From Cinnamomum chago (Eukaryota > Streptophyta > Magnoliopsida > Laurales > Lauraceae): a DNA stretch of 64,000 bases. Made by a program: the position numbers and the translations under genes. The notes beneath the pieces were generated by a model that ran no database searches, had not been told where the DNA came from, and was given only the letters and a program-made list of their open reading frames with translations. Shown one piece after another: positions 22,593-34,358 of the stretch. Positions within the stretch are counted from its first letter, which is position 1, and every line of letters starts with the position of its first letter. The DNA lies in assembly GCA_038049695.1 (NCBI GenBank), contig CP142458.1, forward strand, positions 44,979,001-45,043,000, written 5' to 3'.

Positions 22593-25160
22593 TGTTTCTC
22601 CCTTGGGATTGGTTGTAAGAGGCATCAATCTTGAGATCTTGGATTTTTGGAGAGATCTTGGGTTTCTCTTGGCTAGAGGGCTTGGTTTGAAGGGATTTCC
22701 CATAGCCTGGATATAAGGCAAGCACAATATATGATTTACATAGCATGCATGTCTCTTTCTCCTGTTTCTTATATGTAATTCTAGTAATCTTGATGTGTAA
22801 TGGTAGAATTCCCTCCTCTCTAAGCTCTTTATATTGTTTTGGAGCCATATCTGATGATTGGAAGGCCATTGGGTGAAATCCCTTGATGTTTGGAATGATT
22901 GATCGCAACTGGTCTGGAATTATGTATTTGATGTTTTGGTGAAGTTTGGTTGGAATTGAAGGTGGTGTGAATAGGCTCCTAGAAAAGCTAACCAGGTATG
23001 TACCTCGACGAGCTTTTCCAGAGGCGCGAAAATTGGTGTTTTTGTAGCCGCAGGCCATCCCACGACGAGCCATAAAGCTAGTCGTAACAATCACAGCTAG
23101 CCAAAACATGGTCACAGTTAATCGTGAGCCTAATTCCCTCCAAAGTGCAAAATTTCATCTTTCTGGCCTTTATACCTGGTTTAACCTATCTAATAGAGCT
23201 TGTAAATGAATGTTCTATGATGTGTGGATGGTTGAGCTTAACATCCACCCATTGGTTGCTCAAAGTAGGGTATGGGAGGCATGTTAGACCAAGGAAGTGG
23301 TGAATTCAAGACTTTAGGATGTCAATTACCATCAGGGCACTAGAAGCCAATTTTCAAACATTCGAGACCCCAACCTTGCCACTTTGTGGGATGGCTTAGC
23401 ACTCATACCTGAAGAGTAACCTATGACCTAGGGCGGCTATATATATTTCCATTCTTTGATGCATTCGATGGATTGATCTCTATCTATTGCTTTCCATATT
23501 TTCTTTGATCTCTATTCTCATGAAAGGTGATGTGTGTGTACCAATGGATGGATAATAATGATGATGAGGCCCTTGACCCAGGGTTTACTTAGGGCGTGTT
23601 TGGATGTATGGTGAAATGAGGTGAATTGAGGTAAAGCCTCCATTATCAAGATAAGAAAAGATAATGGGTCATATCAAAAGTACATAATTTCAAAATTTCC
23701 TCCATCTTTTTCAAAAATAGTAAAAAAAGCAACCTCCTTTTTCCACTAAAAGACAAAAAGCTCCACTTTTATATACAAAAAGTCAAAAAGATTCCATACC
23801 AATCAACTAAAAACAAAACACTATCATAACACCTTATATTTTATTATCTCTTGATTTGATGCTTCGCCTCACCATACTTCAATTCACCATACATCCAAAT
23901 AGGCCCTTAGAGGAGACCTAGTGTGCATTGATGGAGATAGATTACCCGTGTCTGAGGCCAGGCAGGCTATTCAATGTCCTTAAGGACTGGGATGCCTTTT
24001 ATATGAAACCTTTGGATCTATATTAATAAATGGAATTGATTGTATACCTTGGATGGATTATTTGTGATGAAATGGGTACTTTGATGGTTCTGACATCATG
24101 ACATGGATGATTGTGATGGTTTGGATGGACTAGACCCCTTTTGTTTGGAACTGTAAACCACACTCACATAAGGCAAGCCTAACAACACATTGCCTTTGTT
24201 TGTGATTCCTTGAGTCAGGCAATTACATCCACTCAGTTGAAGAGTGTTGAAGAGTCTAGCCATGGGCTGATCACCTATGGTAGGGATAAGATGAGGATTT
24301 TGAGGTGGACGTACGCCATTGGGTACATTGAGGGATTTTAGGTACCAAACTTTGGTTGGCTTTCTCCATGCACTTTGTTTTGGCCGGACTATGATGATGT
24401 GCAGCCCTTTTGCAACTCATATGTAGTACTACAGGAGGGCATCATCATAATTGCCCAGAGTACTAGCCTATGTAGATGTGCCTTTTTATATATGGATGGA
24501 CCGATGGTAGGGTACTTCTTTACATTGATTCAACATACTATATATAGTCTCCATTTCTTCCTAGCTTCTCCACCATTGTACTATATGAATCATGTTTATT
24601 GTCTGTATTCTATTTGATGCATTCATTCTATGTTTTATATTTATTGTTCTTGTAAGATTTGATAGATCTGACTTTAACTTACCTTGTTAGTGTACGTGGT
24701 GAGTTCCCTTCCGATGTCTCTGAGAGAGAGGCATTCCTTGAGATGCCGAGCGCAGCAAACTACGGGTGGGGTAGCAGTGATGTAGCATGATCACGGAGGC
24801 TACAAGAGAGCGACAAATATTCCTTTGGGAGTCTATTTTGAGTGTTGTTGAGATTTTGATAGACGGACTATAATAAAACATTTGGTTTTCATTTATTCTA
24901 AACTGAAACGCTATAGATGGGACTTGTTCTTACACATCTACCATATATGGATTGATTCTACATTAGATCTATGCTCGTATTGCTTCCGCTGATTTTCAGT
25001 ATTGCTTCCGCATATTTTTATATTTGCTTTCGCTTAAATGTTCTTATTAAATGTCGCAAAAAGATATAAATTATCCTCATGGTGAACTGGAATCCTTGAT
25101 GTCCATGTCTCCAAACTTGGTGTCTTGTGCGGTTTTCGAAATTCCAGATTGGGCGGGACA
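22593..25160 (+). mobile_element. LTR D' (3' part), relative of LTR D, with a MITE
   Basis: Aligns with LTR D (49172-51304) in places: AG|GCAAGC donor (22716-22721), the CTAGCCGTA-like block (22995-23115), a block I-like HGLITYG near 24265, and the block II frame ending YGWGSSDVA (24692-24790). The end is probably TTGGGCGGGACA at 25160. Its 5' part lies left of element A, outside the window. A MITE interrupts it at 23592. Confidence 0.6.
23592..23906. mobile_element. Tourist-like (PIF/Harbinger) MITE
   Basis: 315 bp with terminal inverted repeats GGGCGTGTTTGGATGTATGG and, from the other end, GGGCCTATTTGGATGTATGG, flanked by 3-bp TSD TTA (23589-23591, 23907-23909). The GGGCxTxTTTGG end and TTA target are typical of PIF/Harbinger MITEs. 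AT-rich inside, non-coding. Confidence 0.92.
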
Positions 25161-25764
25161 AGGAGTCTTATAAAATTCCTTTTCTTTTATAACATAGCGT
25201 ATCTTCAGCCCTGCCTAGCCGGGGAGCCTTTGGCCCTAGGCCCGAGAGAGACTCAATTTTGGACAGCCAATAATCAATCCCTATGGGCACATGCAAACCT
25301 CCTATCCACATGTATCAGGTAAAATTATGGGAGGTGTTCAAAGTCTTATTAATTCTTACTCACCAGGAATCTTTTCTTTGTTTTGTTTTTTTTTTTTTTT
25401 TTTTTTTGGTGTCTAATAAACTGAAGCATAATTCCTATTGATGAGGTTGTGTATGGTTTCAAAGTGGCCCAAGACCTGGGACCGAACATCATCAAATGTT
25501 CTAAGACTTACTAATCTTTCAAAAAAAGAATAATTTTTTTTTATTGAGCTACGATGTGTCTCTCTGTACCTTATCATTCTATTCCAAAGGTGCAAATTTG
25601 AACGTTTTGTTTCATATTCTTCGAAATTAATCTTTTGTATATGCATACATTTTTGGAAATCATCCTATTAACCCTTATCAGGTTAAAAATAAAACCTTGT
25701 GAAATGGAACTTCAATCATAAAATACGCTGGGCGAGGTTCTCATGCAGGTTCTTCCACTGACTG
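25161..25764. other. Unassigned DNA with a T tract
   Basis: Host-like stretch with a run of about 22 T (25386-25408). No convincing gene, repeat or element end was identified. Confidence 0.4.
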
Positions 25765-26289
25765 ATGGTTGCCTCCACCCCAAGATGGCGTAAACATGAG
25801 TTTAATGGGTTCCACAACCTGTCTACTTCTTCAGGAGGGACTGGTGGTACCATTCAACATTCCTATGGGAAGATGGTTGCTTCTGTCTCGGGCAAGGCGG
25901 TTGCTCAACACCTGCGTTGGGCTGAGCTAATGGCCTTATACCAAACTTTGGATATACCAACTGTACAGACTAAAGATTGAGGGAAACTGTTTGGCCTGAT
26001 CATGTGCATTAAAAACCCTGCTCATCCTTCGTGGGATCTCATGGTTCCCTGGAGGAAAACCCTGGAAATACCAACCTCAGTTCATAACTGGTTGTTCAGG
26101 TACTACAAAAGATCGCTCAACAGGGTTACAGACTTTCCTGTAGTGACGATTCTTACTGAATTCCTCCCTCCTCAGATCCAAGACATGTTCCAACAGGAAC
26201 AGTGCAAGACAAAGGCATACATTCAAGCATTCTACTTCCTAGCTAGCACCCTGTTAACTCTAGGAACTAAAAGTCAAGAAACGACTTGA
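25765..26289 (+). pseudogene. Unrecognised coding remnant, one internal TGA
   Basis: A single frame of 174 codons is open from ATG 25765 to TGA 26287 except for one TGA at 25978. Residues include WAELMALYQTLDIPTVQ before the stop and KNPAHPSWDLMVPW, then FLPPQIQDMFQQEQCKTKAY after it. Such a long coherent frame in this decayed region suggests a formerly coding sequence. I do not recognise the family. A fragment of an integrated negative-strand RNA virus nucleoprotein is one idea, not supported beyond general feel. It lies just left of solo LTR G2. Confidence 0.35.
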
Positions 26290-26355
26290 ACTCGTGCCGG
26301 AAGGGAGAAGCACACCAGAACCTCAGCCTAGTAGATGCTCTCGTGCGTATGGGGT

Positions 26356-29300
26356 TGTTAAATTATGTGGTCTCAATCCAGTAGATAATGTAATAATTTT
26401 TTTTAATTATAAATATAATCATGCTTTCTATTCATGAGATGAATGGTGTTTTATTACTTCTTGCTAATGTATATGACATGATGGTTCATGAGATGAACCA
26501 AGGCCCATGAGTATATTAGATGTGATACATGTGTGTGGATGAGATCCACATGCGGGAGACGTGTCACAAATCTTATACTTAAATTGATTCACAACCGGTG
26601 CAGTATTATAATCACTATGAGATAATATGATCTATCTCGATTATCGGAGTGTAAGATTCTGGATCATTTTACTGGTACATTGGATGTATTTAAGGACCAT
26701 GAGAAGCACCTTATGAAAAACTGTTTATACTTTAAGGTCTGCTCTCATAATTCCCTAACAATAGGCTCTTAATCCTGAGATATTAATGAGCTCAAATTTC
26801 TATTTATTCATTTGCTTTGAGTCACCAATGAGTGAGGCCAACTATAGGTCAACACCTCAGTGTCTTGGGTACGTGGTAGTAGGACTGTAGGAACATTCAA
26901 TGGTCAAGATGAAATCTATTTTTATTATCCCCTTTTGCCAATTAATGGATTTATCATTAGTAAGTGTGCACCCATCTCAATTAAGAGTTAATTGGATGGT
27001 ATTGATGAACACTGTGATTAATTGGGTCTTAAGGATAATAAGATGTAGATCTAGGTTTAATCCAATTGATCCATGGATATTCATAGAGGGGCCTACTTGT
27101 GATCATAGGGAAGTTTAGAGTCTTCTTGTAATTTATTCCTAAGACTGGAGTGCAATTGCATTTATATAGTGGAGTTATTTGCAATTAACTGTGGACCCGG
27201 ATTGCACATGACATGTGGGGTCAGGTGTCCCAGTTGGAGCTAGCCTTCTATGGAATCCCTAGTGGTCCCCATACTAGCCCAAGATTAGATCATTACTAAT
27301 TCTACTTTAACTCAAAAAGGAAAGAAAATAGAAGGTTACTATTTCTATTGGGAGTGAGACTTCTAATAATGGTAATAGTAAGAAGAGAAGGTTACTAATT
27401 CTTGTGGAAGTGAGACTTCTATTAATTATTAGTAAGAGGTGTCACGGGGCTATAAATAGGGGAACCAAAATCCTTGGATGGATGTACACACCCTTGGAGT
27501 CCATGCCCAACCCCTAAAAGTGCAAGAGTTGCACCACTTCTTCTCCTCTTTCTCTTCTAGTTTCTCTTCCGGTTTGCCTTGAGGTTCTAGTTGGTTTTCT
27601 GTAAGAGATCCCACCATTTTTCTTGAGGAAAGAGATCTAAAGCGGGTCATAGCTGTTAGAAATTTTGTAGATTGCAATTTGATGGATGCATTATCATTCT
27701 AGTATCATTTGATTTACACACATATGCATTATTTAGAAAAACTTGAAATCTTGTTTTACACATGCATTGTTTTTAAGATATTGATTTATGCATGATTTGT
27801 TTTTAAACTTGGATGCATTTTAAATTGGAAAGAAGTTTTAGAAATCAAGCTAGCCTATGAGTTTCAAATCTTTCAAAACGTTTTAGGCTTTTTATGTTTC
27901 ATGTTTTAAAACCATTAGAATGATTTAAAACATGTTTTTCAAGCTTGATTTAATGGCCCAAAAGTCCCCTCTTAAAATTACTTTGAAACATGATTTTTAG
28001 GGAATTTTTGGCCCCAGGCCCGGTCGACCGAGCCCTCTGCGGGCCGACCGGGTAAAGAGCCGTTGAAATCTTTTCAAACGGTCAGTTTTATGACCGTTGA
28101 AGGCCAGGTCGACCGGGGGTATGGCAGGTCGACCGCGGAGGCGCAGAAACCCACTTTTTGGGTATAAATACTAGTTCATTCCTTTGCCAAATGTTGATGA
28201 TTTTTAGACCTTCATTGAGAGGTTTTGAGGCAAATCAAAGGGGAATGAACTAAGGGATGAAAGGGGTCATTAGGAAAGCTAAAGCTTGGATTAATGAGTT
28301 AAATCACCAAGTAAGCTCTACTTTCCTTAATCATATGTTTTCATGCTTTGCTTATTTATTGGTAAATCTTTTGTAGCATGATAAACTATGATTTGTTGTG
28401 TCATTAACATGTTTTATGTTTTGAATTGATCTATTGTTTTAGATGCATCACCATTTGATTCAATCCAAGTAGTACTTTATTTGGTAAATCTAAGTAGATC
28501 ATGTTAATGAAAGAATTTTTGAAATCATATGTAACATGATTCATATACTTGGTTGAATCTTTGGTTGTTGTTTTTCATCATAAGAAAATCTCTTTCAAAT
28601 ATATCTTATGTTTTGGATTCAACATCTTTACAAATCATATGTAACTTTGTTTTAAAGTTTCACAACTTGCTTTGCATTGATTGATATATCATATTCAAGT
28701 TGTATTTATAATTACATGTGATTTGTCCCCTAATTTCAATCAAATCTATTTTTATGTTTTGAGCTTCATTGTTGATTTGATTGACATCCTTATGCATCAC
28801 ATGTTTTGTTCTTAAAGTTTCAACTTGTTTAGAATACATATGTATATCTTTTACAAGTTACTTTTAACATGTGATTAGCATTCTTTCCTCAATCATAAAT
28901 GTTTTTATGAGCTAAAACTTTCAAAAGCCTTAGGCATACATTTATGAGATTTCATTTTAAAAATGATTGAGGACATCATACATACACATTGAGCATTCAT
29001 CTTTGCATTCATAGTGTGTGTATGAATTAGTTTTTCACTTCCATATCCGCCTAATTAAGAGGCATTGTAATGAGCTATAAATTATATCTCCATCAAGTGT
29101 ATTATAGACACTACTTAGAGAGATAACCAACCTTATGGTTGAAGAGGTTATTGCCTAGCCTAAGAAAAGCATAATGTATAGGTTGATGTTGAGCCTTGAA
29201 AAACATCATTGTAAAGGTTATTGCTTAGCCTATTGAAAATCATAAATAGTGGAAATCCGGTGGGGTGTTGGATCACAAGCCTGTAGTGGATGTAGGCATT

Positions 29301-29815
29301 GAGGCCGAACCACTATAAATCCTTGTGTGATGGTGCTTGCTTTTGTGGTGATTGTTTTTATTAAGCTTCCGCACTTTGTTTGATAATCATCACTTGTGAC
29401 TAGTTTAAATTAAAAAAGTTAAAATTGATTAAAATTGGTCATAATTGAGGCTCACCCTATTCACCCCCCCTCTAGGGTTCGGATCCCCGGACTTTCAATA
29501 GCGTGGAAGACAACAAGATCTTAGAGATCCTAATTTGCTACAAAGAAGAGTTCTTGGTAAAGCAAATTGTCTTATTCTCTATTAGAGCCCTACCGAGCTC
29601 CAAAGGTATAATCTACTTCCTTGTTTGTTGTGGATTTATTTTGGGTGCATTATGATGCTATTTACAATTTTGGAGATAGTGTTTTACTGATCTTGATCAT
29701 AAGTTTGATGATTTGGATCCTGGATTGGGTTTTGTAGCCTTATGGATACTTGATCCTGCATTAAGTGGGTTAAAAGTTTTTAAAACCTATCCACGAGGCC
29801 CACCTACTTTCAACA
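26356..29815 (+). mobile_element. Solo LTR G2 (Copia) with nested H2
   Basis: Begins TGTTAAATTATGTGGTCTC and ends CCTACTTTCAACA. It aligns with the G1 LTR in reverse orientation. Without H2 it is about 1.61 kb. Both sides show the 8-bp direct repeat TATGGGGT (26348-26355 and 29816-29823), longer than the 5 bp usual for Copia. Confidence 0.9.
27654..29497 (+). mobile_element. Solo LTR H2
   Basis: TGTTAGAAATTTTG to CCCGGACTTTCA, 1844 bp, flanked by TSD ATAGC (27649-27653, 29498-29502). Removing it restores text matching the G1 LTR at 10488-10505 in reverse. It carries the GGTCGACC block at 28015-28135. Near the end the phrase GAGGCCGAACCACTATAAA (about 29301) is of a kind found near the 3' end of many plant LTRs. 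Confidence 0.93.
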
Positions 29816-29823
29816 TATGGGGT

Positions 29824-30726
29824 GTCCTTTTTCATCTTCTTTATGTCAGGCTAGTTTGGGGTTGTCTTTTGGAACTATGGACTACGTTACTGGCCGTGGT
29901 TTTTATGAGGCCCCTTTTGTCTAAACTTCTACTTTTTTTAAATCTCAGTTTAAATTTCAATCTATTTTGGGAAAAAAAGGGAAGGGGGGCGGGGGGGTCG
30001 TGCGGGGGGTGAAGAAGAAAAGGACAGACCATTGAACATGATTACACCCGTGTAACGAATTTGCATACCAAACAATGTTCTTCACAGTTTTTTTCTTCCT
30101 GTAGGTTCATTTTCATGGAAGCTCCTTGTCGACAAACAGAAAGGTTCACCTATTTACTTACCTCAAATGAGGGGCACGTGTAGACTTTACGCCAATCATC
30201 ACCCATAGGCCTGGCCTTGCAACAGCCCAGAAGTTAACACATGTGACAATCCTCACCAGTTGTTTAGAGGACTTTTGAAGGAAGCCAGCAAAAGCTCAAC
30301 TGACCTTTATCTAGTTCATTTTGCAACCGATCCCTGCATCTTTGGAGAAATGGCATTCATGGTGTCTCGCACAAAATGAAAATTTACAATCCTTTGGGAC
30401 ATAATTTGATCCTTTGACAACATAGAATTGCTTGAATCTTTGGCCCAAAAATAAATGACAAACTATTTTATGTTTTCTTAGGTTATTAACACTACCAAGT
30501 TACTAAAGTTGCCATCTGCTCATGTCTTACAAAACTATTCTCTTATTTTAGAGAATCTGCAATATAACACTCACACATGTCGAGTGTGACGTATCAATGT
30601 TTATATCTTCAGATCTTCAGACAAGGAACAGATGTCTATGTATCTATATAAGCAAGTTACGTACAACATAAATAAGAACATACATATATATGGAAAATGA
30701 ACGAACATTCGAAACTCACCCTGCGA
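29824..30726. other. Unassigned DNA between G2 and receptor-kinase fragment
   Basis: No kinase exon is recognisable here on the minus strand, although one would be expected downstream of the transmembrane exon. A G-run cluster at 29979-30009 fits a G-quadruplex pattern. Confidence 0.5.
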
Positions 30727-31711
30727 TCATGCTTTTCTTGGAGAATCTGTGTCCACGCGAATGTGGCCTCGTGCATCCTTTTTCCACCATAGATAAAATA
30801 CAAATGAGAGTATCAATAGAGCACCTGCACCTCCTACGACTATTCCAACAATTTCACCAGTAAGTCTGTTGTCATGGTTGGATTGAGAGCCAAAACCAGA
30901 GGAATCTGCATGAGAAGGCATAAAAAAAATAAAGAACAGTCCGCTGAAGCAAAGGAGAAATTAAGAAGTATACACAACCAAAATGCTCAATCATTTGAAA
31001 CACTGAGAGTACATATATAACAAGCAATGTGATAAACCAAATTCAGACCTAGAGAAACATGTATCGCAGACACCAACGGCCCATAACTTGACTGGTAAGG
31101 GATGCAGCAAGTTCCTCTTCCAGCCCAGAAAAAATGTATCTCCATTATTCCATTTGTGACATTTGCCTTGAATGTTCTTATAACAGCTATTTCGGAGCCC
31201 TTTGCTTCCTCCTGAATGTTGAAGTTTTGCAGTGCCTTCACTCCCTGCATTTTGTCAAAAAAAAAAAACCCCAATGAGGCGATGCATCCTGTTTGATCAT
31301 TTAATTTGCATAATCTAAGAAGAATCACTACCTGAATGTAAATATCAAAAATGCGCCTCCCGAGACCTTTCCAAGATTTGGAGTCATCCATAACTATCTC
31401 TGCAAAGTGGAGCTCGACGTTATAGACTCCATTCCTCAGACCAAGACCATAATATCGTAGTGAACTTGGCGAGATCCGTGCAGTTTTATACAGTTCAGAC
31501 TCTAAAGTCCCTAGTATTTGAGAATCTGTCGTTTCAATATATGTAGGACCATTGGGGTTGGAAAGGTAAGATCCTATGTTGCTCACAACCCATCGATATT
31601 CTGTGCTGGGGTACAATGAGGCAGCTCCAAGAATTTTAGAATCATCATAGAAATCAATGCCTGATGCTGATGCCTGCTTTGGTCCACCGCAATTTACAGA
31701 GAATGAGGAGT
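30727..31711 (-). pseudogene. Malectin-domain receptor-like kinase gene fragment (three exons, no kinase)
   Basis: Exons on the minus strand: 31711-31332, 31244-31049, 30905-30727, all with AG/GT borders and matching phases. The first two encode a malectin domain: SFSVNCGGPKQASASG, YRWVVSNIGSYLSN, SLRYYGLGLRNGVYNVELHF, then FKANVTNGIMEIHFFWAGRG and GTCCIPYQSSYGPLVSAI. The third has a membrane segment GEIVGIVVGGAGALLILSFV followed by WWKKDARG. This is the layout of LRR-VIII-type plant receptor kinases (LRRs, malectin, membrane helix, kinase). A TGA at 30727 ends the frame soon after the helix, and neither LRR nor kinase exons are seen. Upstream sequence is intron, then solo LTR D. The fragment would be a membrane stub if expressed; more likely it is dead. 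Confidence 0.85.
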
Positions 31712-32129
31712 CTGCAGGGCCAATAGGCAAAAGAAGGTATATGCCATCAACTTAAAACATTGAAACACGACTAGAAAGAACAGAAAAAACCTGGCTATCT
31801 AACATTATAACTTATAAAATCAGGGAGATACTTGGACTAAAAATCCTATAGTGAGAATAATGACAAAAAAAAAAAGAAGGAAATATTAGAAGTCATTGCA
31901 TGATGATAAGTACATATCATTTTGAACTTGACATTTCATCTATTGTATTTTTTGTAAGACAACAAATGTACATCAAAATAATCCTAATCATCCAATCAAA
32001 ATGGCTGAGAAAGGTAGCCGAAAAAAAAAAAGGCTAGGAAAATGGACAGTTGAAGATCATTATAAAGAAAATAGACTCCGATAATCAAATTGAACCATCC
32101 ATTTTTTCAGACTAAGCCTCAGTTGCTTA
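31712..32129 (-). other. Intron of the receptor-kinase fragment
   Basis: Follows the acceptor at 31712-31713 upstream of the first visible exon. It is AT-rich, with no coding. Solo LTR D is inserted at its far end. Confidence 0.55.
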
Positions 32130-32533
32130 TAATCTGTAAGGCCCCGTACCCTAATTGCATTTTTTCGGCTAATTAGTTGGGGTTCGTCGGATAATTAGCT
32201 AGTTATAGGGGTTAAAATTGGAATTAGAAAGCCTTGGGAGATTTTGGACCTAGTTGGGCACCTAGAAAGGTTTATTTGTAAATATAGAATAGCATTGGGG
32301 TTATTTATAATTTTAGGTTCTTGTGAGACCTAGACACCTTGGATTTGGGAATTATACTCTCTACTACTCGTCCCTTGCATTTAGAACCCTCTTGTTAGAT
32401 TCATTTTCATAAAAGACCCCATTTTCCAATAACCGTTTGAGCCAAGGAGTTTCCTGTAATTACCAAGAACTCACTAAAACTATATAAGCTTTCCCTTAAG
32501 TCATTTCATTTCACTCCTCTTTCAACTACAAGG

Positions 32534-32535
<2 letters not shown>

Positions 32536-32587
<52 letters not shown>

Positions 32588-32588
32588 C
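32536..32588 (+). repeat. (CT)n microsatellite in LTR D leader
   Basis: About 25 CT units shortly after ACTATATAAGC (32485-32495), the likely TATA box. CT tracts near transcription starts are common in plant promoters. Confidence 0.9.
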
Positions 32589-32670
32589 TTCCCTTGCAAG
32601 CAAGAAGGCTAGATCTCATCAATCCAAGCTAGGAAAAGCAAATATAAGCACCTAGAACCCTTGGTCACCA

Positions 32671-33336
32671 TGATGGACTCGCTTTTCGCGCTCGTGGCGC
32701 TATCGGGGTCAGCGAACGTGAGAGTCCATGGGGTCCGACCCTTTCGCAACCGGAGGCAAATGCCAGCATCAACATTTTTTGTACGGGTTTGCCAGATTTT
32801 CTACTCTACTTGGAGTTGACAAGTGGTGGTCCGTAGATCCACCTTCGCAAGTAGAAAAGGAAATCAACTTTTTTCTAGTTTACATTGCACATATATTTAA
32901 GAAAAGAGACATGGTTTGTTTTGAATGTTGTGAAAGGAGATTTTCATTGGTTTGCCGTGCAAGGTGATTTTTTTGAGACCATCCATAGGCTCAAATCGAA
33001 GAGACATGTGGGGTCAAACATCGTCGGTGACATGGATCTTGTTGGAGGTATTTTGAGACCATCCACAAGCTCAGATCAAAGATCTGATGTCTTCGACGCT
33101 GTCGCCGCCGGAAGCTCCTGTTCAGCCGCTGGAAGAGTGAAGTTAAGTCAAATAATGTTGAAATGGCCCAAAACTTCATGTGTACTCTTCTTTTGGCTGT
33201 TTTGATGGATCTTGCAGTTTTTGTTTGATTCTGACAAGATTTGATGCTTGAAGTAGCATTACCTGTTTGTGGTAGGATGCGGCTTCATGTAGCTTTTTGA
33301 TGTTGAAAAGGCAAAGTGACATTTTTGGTGTCAACA
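32671..33336 (-). repeat. 3' LTR of element E (666 bp, deleted)
   Basis: Matches both ends of the right LTR (46085-49166), for example GGGGTCCGACCCTTTCGCAA and the last 300 bp ending in GTCAACA. About 2 kb present in the right LTR is missing. The joint is near 32967-32975. Confidence 0.8.
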
Positions 33337-33351
33337 AATGCCCCCTCGAGG
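33337..33351 (-). other. Polypurine tract of element E
   Basis: Minus-strand CTCGAGGGGGCATT directly before TGTTGACACC, the LTR start in that orientation. Confidence 0.75.
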
Positions 33352-33540
33352 TACATCGACGAGTTGCATAACTTTTGAAGTCGATGTGCCTCGAAGAGAA
33401 CTTTGAAGGAGAGTAGCCTTTGAGCAGTTTTCTTTTTGTAGAGTAGCCTTTTGAGTTTCTAGGGGATTTTATGGTAGTGAGAGGGATCACGTACCATCTC
33501 AAGGCAAAGTTTTGAAAATGACAAGAGATATGCATTTGGG

Positions 33541-33660
33541 TTTTCTTTTTGACCTTGTGACCTAACAAGCTGTATGTGGTAGGTTAGGAAGTAGGGTTTT
33601 GGATTTTGATTTTGACCTTGTGACCTAACAAGCTGAATGTGGCAAGTTGGGGGGTTAGGT
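33541..33660. repeat. Tandem duplication of about 60 bp in element E
   Basis: TTTTGACCTTGTGACCTAAC with AAGCTGTATGTGG occurs twice in a row with small changes. Non-coding. Confidence 0.75.
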
Positions 33661-33989
33661 TTTGTTTTTGGTCACTTTTTGGGACTATTTTGGGTCCATT
33701 GGAGTGGTTTAGTTTTTTATGGAATGTCAATTTCAAGATTTTGGCTCAATTTGGTATATGAGGTTGGATGGTTTGAATTTTGGAAGCTCGTGAGGCTTGG
33801 GTTTTTTTTCCGTGTGGTCCAATCAACTCAAAAGAGGCATAGAACTATTTTGTATGTTCTTGGTAAGATGGATTTTTGGTCGGAAGCCCCTTTTAGTGCC
33901 TAGGTGGTCAAACCTGGCTCATCTGGGCTAACCCATGGGACCTTAAGCTTTAAAGATGGCTTAGATCTCATGTGGTATCATTTTTTGTA

Positions 33990-34245
33990 AAGAATATCTA
34001 AAAATATCTCATTTGGATAGAGAATATCTAAAAATATCCTTACTTGGAGAGAATCTCTCATGTTTCCTTTCTTTTGGGAAATAATATCTCAAAGTATCTT
34101 TCTTTGGGAGAGAATATCTCACATCCCCTCTTTTGGGAGAGAATATCTCAAGGTATCTTTCTTTTGGGAAAGTTGCTAATTTGTAGCACTTACCTCCTTG
34201 CTTTTCTCCTTGTTTCCTTCTTTAGCTTGCTCTCTTCTATAAAAG
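33990..34245 (+). promoter_or_regulatory. Promoter of the antisense gene: AATATCT cluster and TATA box
   Basis: Six exact AATATCT words (33993, 34003, 34023, 34083, 34113, 34142) in 160 bp within degenerate 30-bp repeats of the GAGAATATCTC type, one of them a full AAAATATCT. TATAAAAG follows at 34238-34245 and the ATG at 34359. AATATCT is the core bound by CCA1/LHY/RVE-type MYB factors (evening element). Clock-type regulation is only inferred. Confidence 0.55.
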
Positions 34246-34358
34246 CCAAGGGAGATTGGATCTCTTGCTTTCATTGCTTTCTTTTGCAAAAACCTTCAAG
34301 GCCAAAAGCTCTTCTTCTTCTTCAAGGATCTTCAAGCTTTTATTCTTTTTCTCCATCA

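Noticed and set aside
22564..23115. Minus-strand 183-codon frame in LTR D'
   Set aside because: It crosses the border between LTR A and LTR D' at 22592, so it cannot be an old gene. No domain visible.
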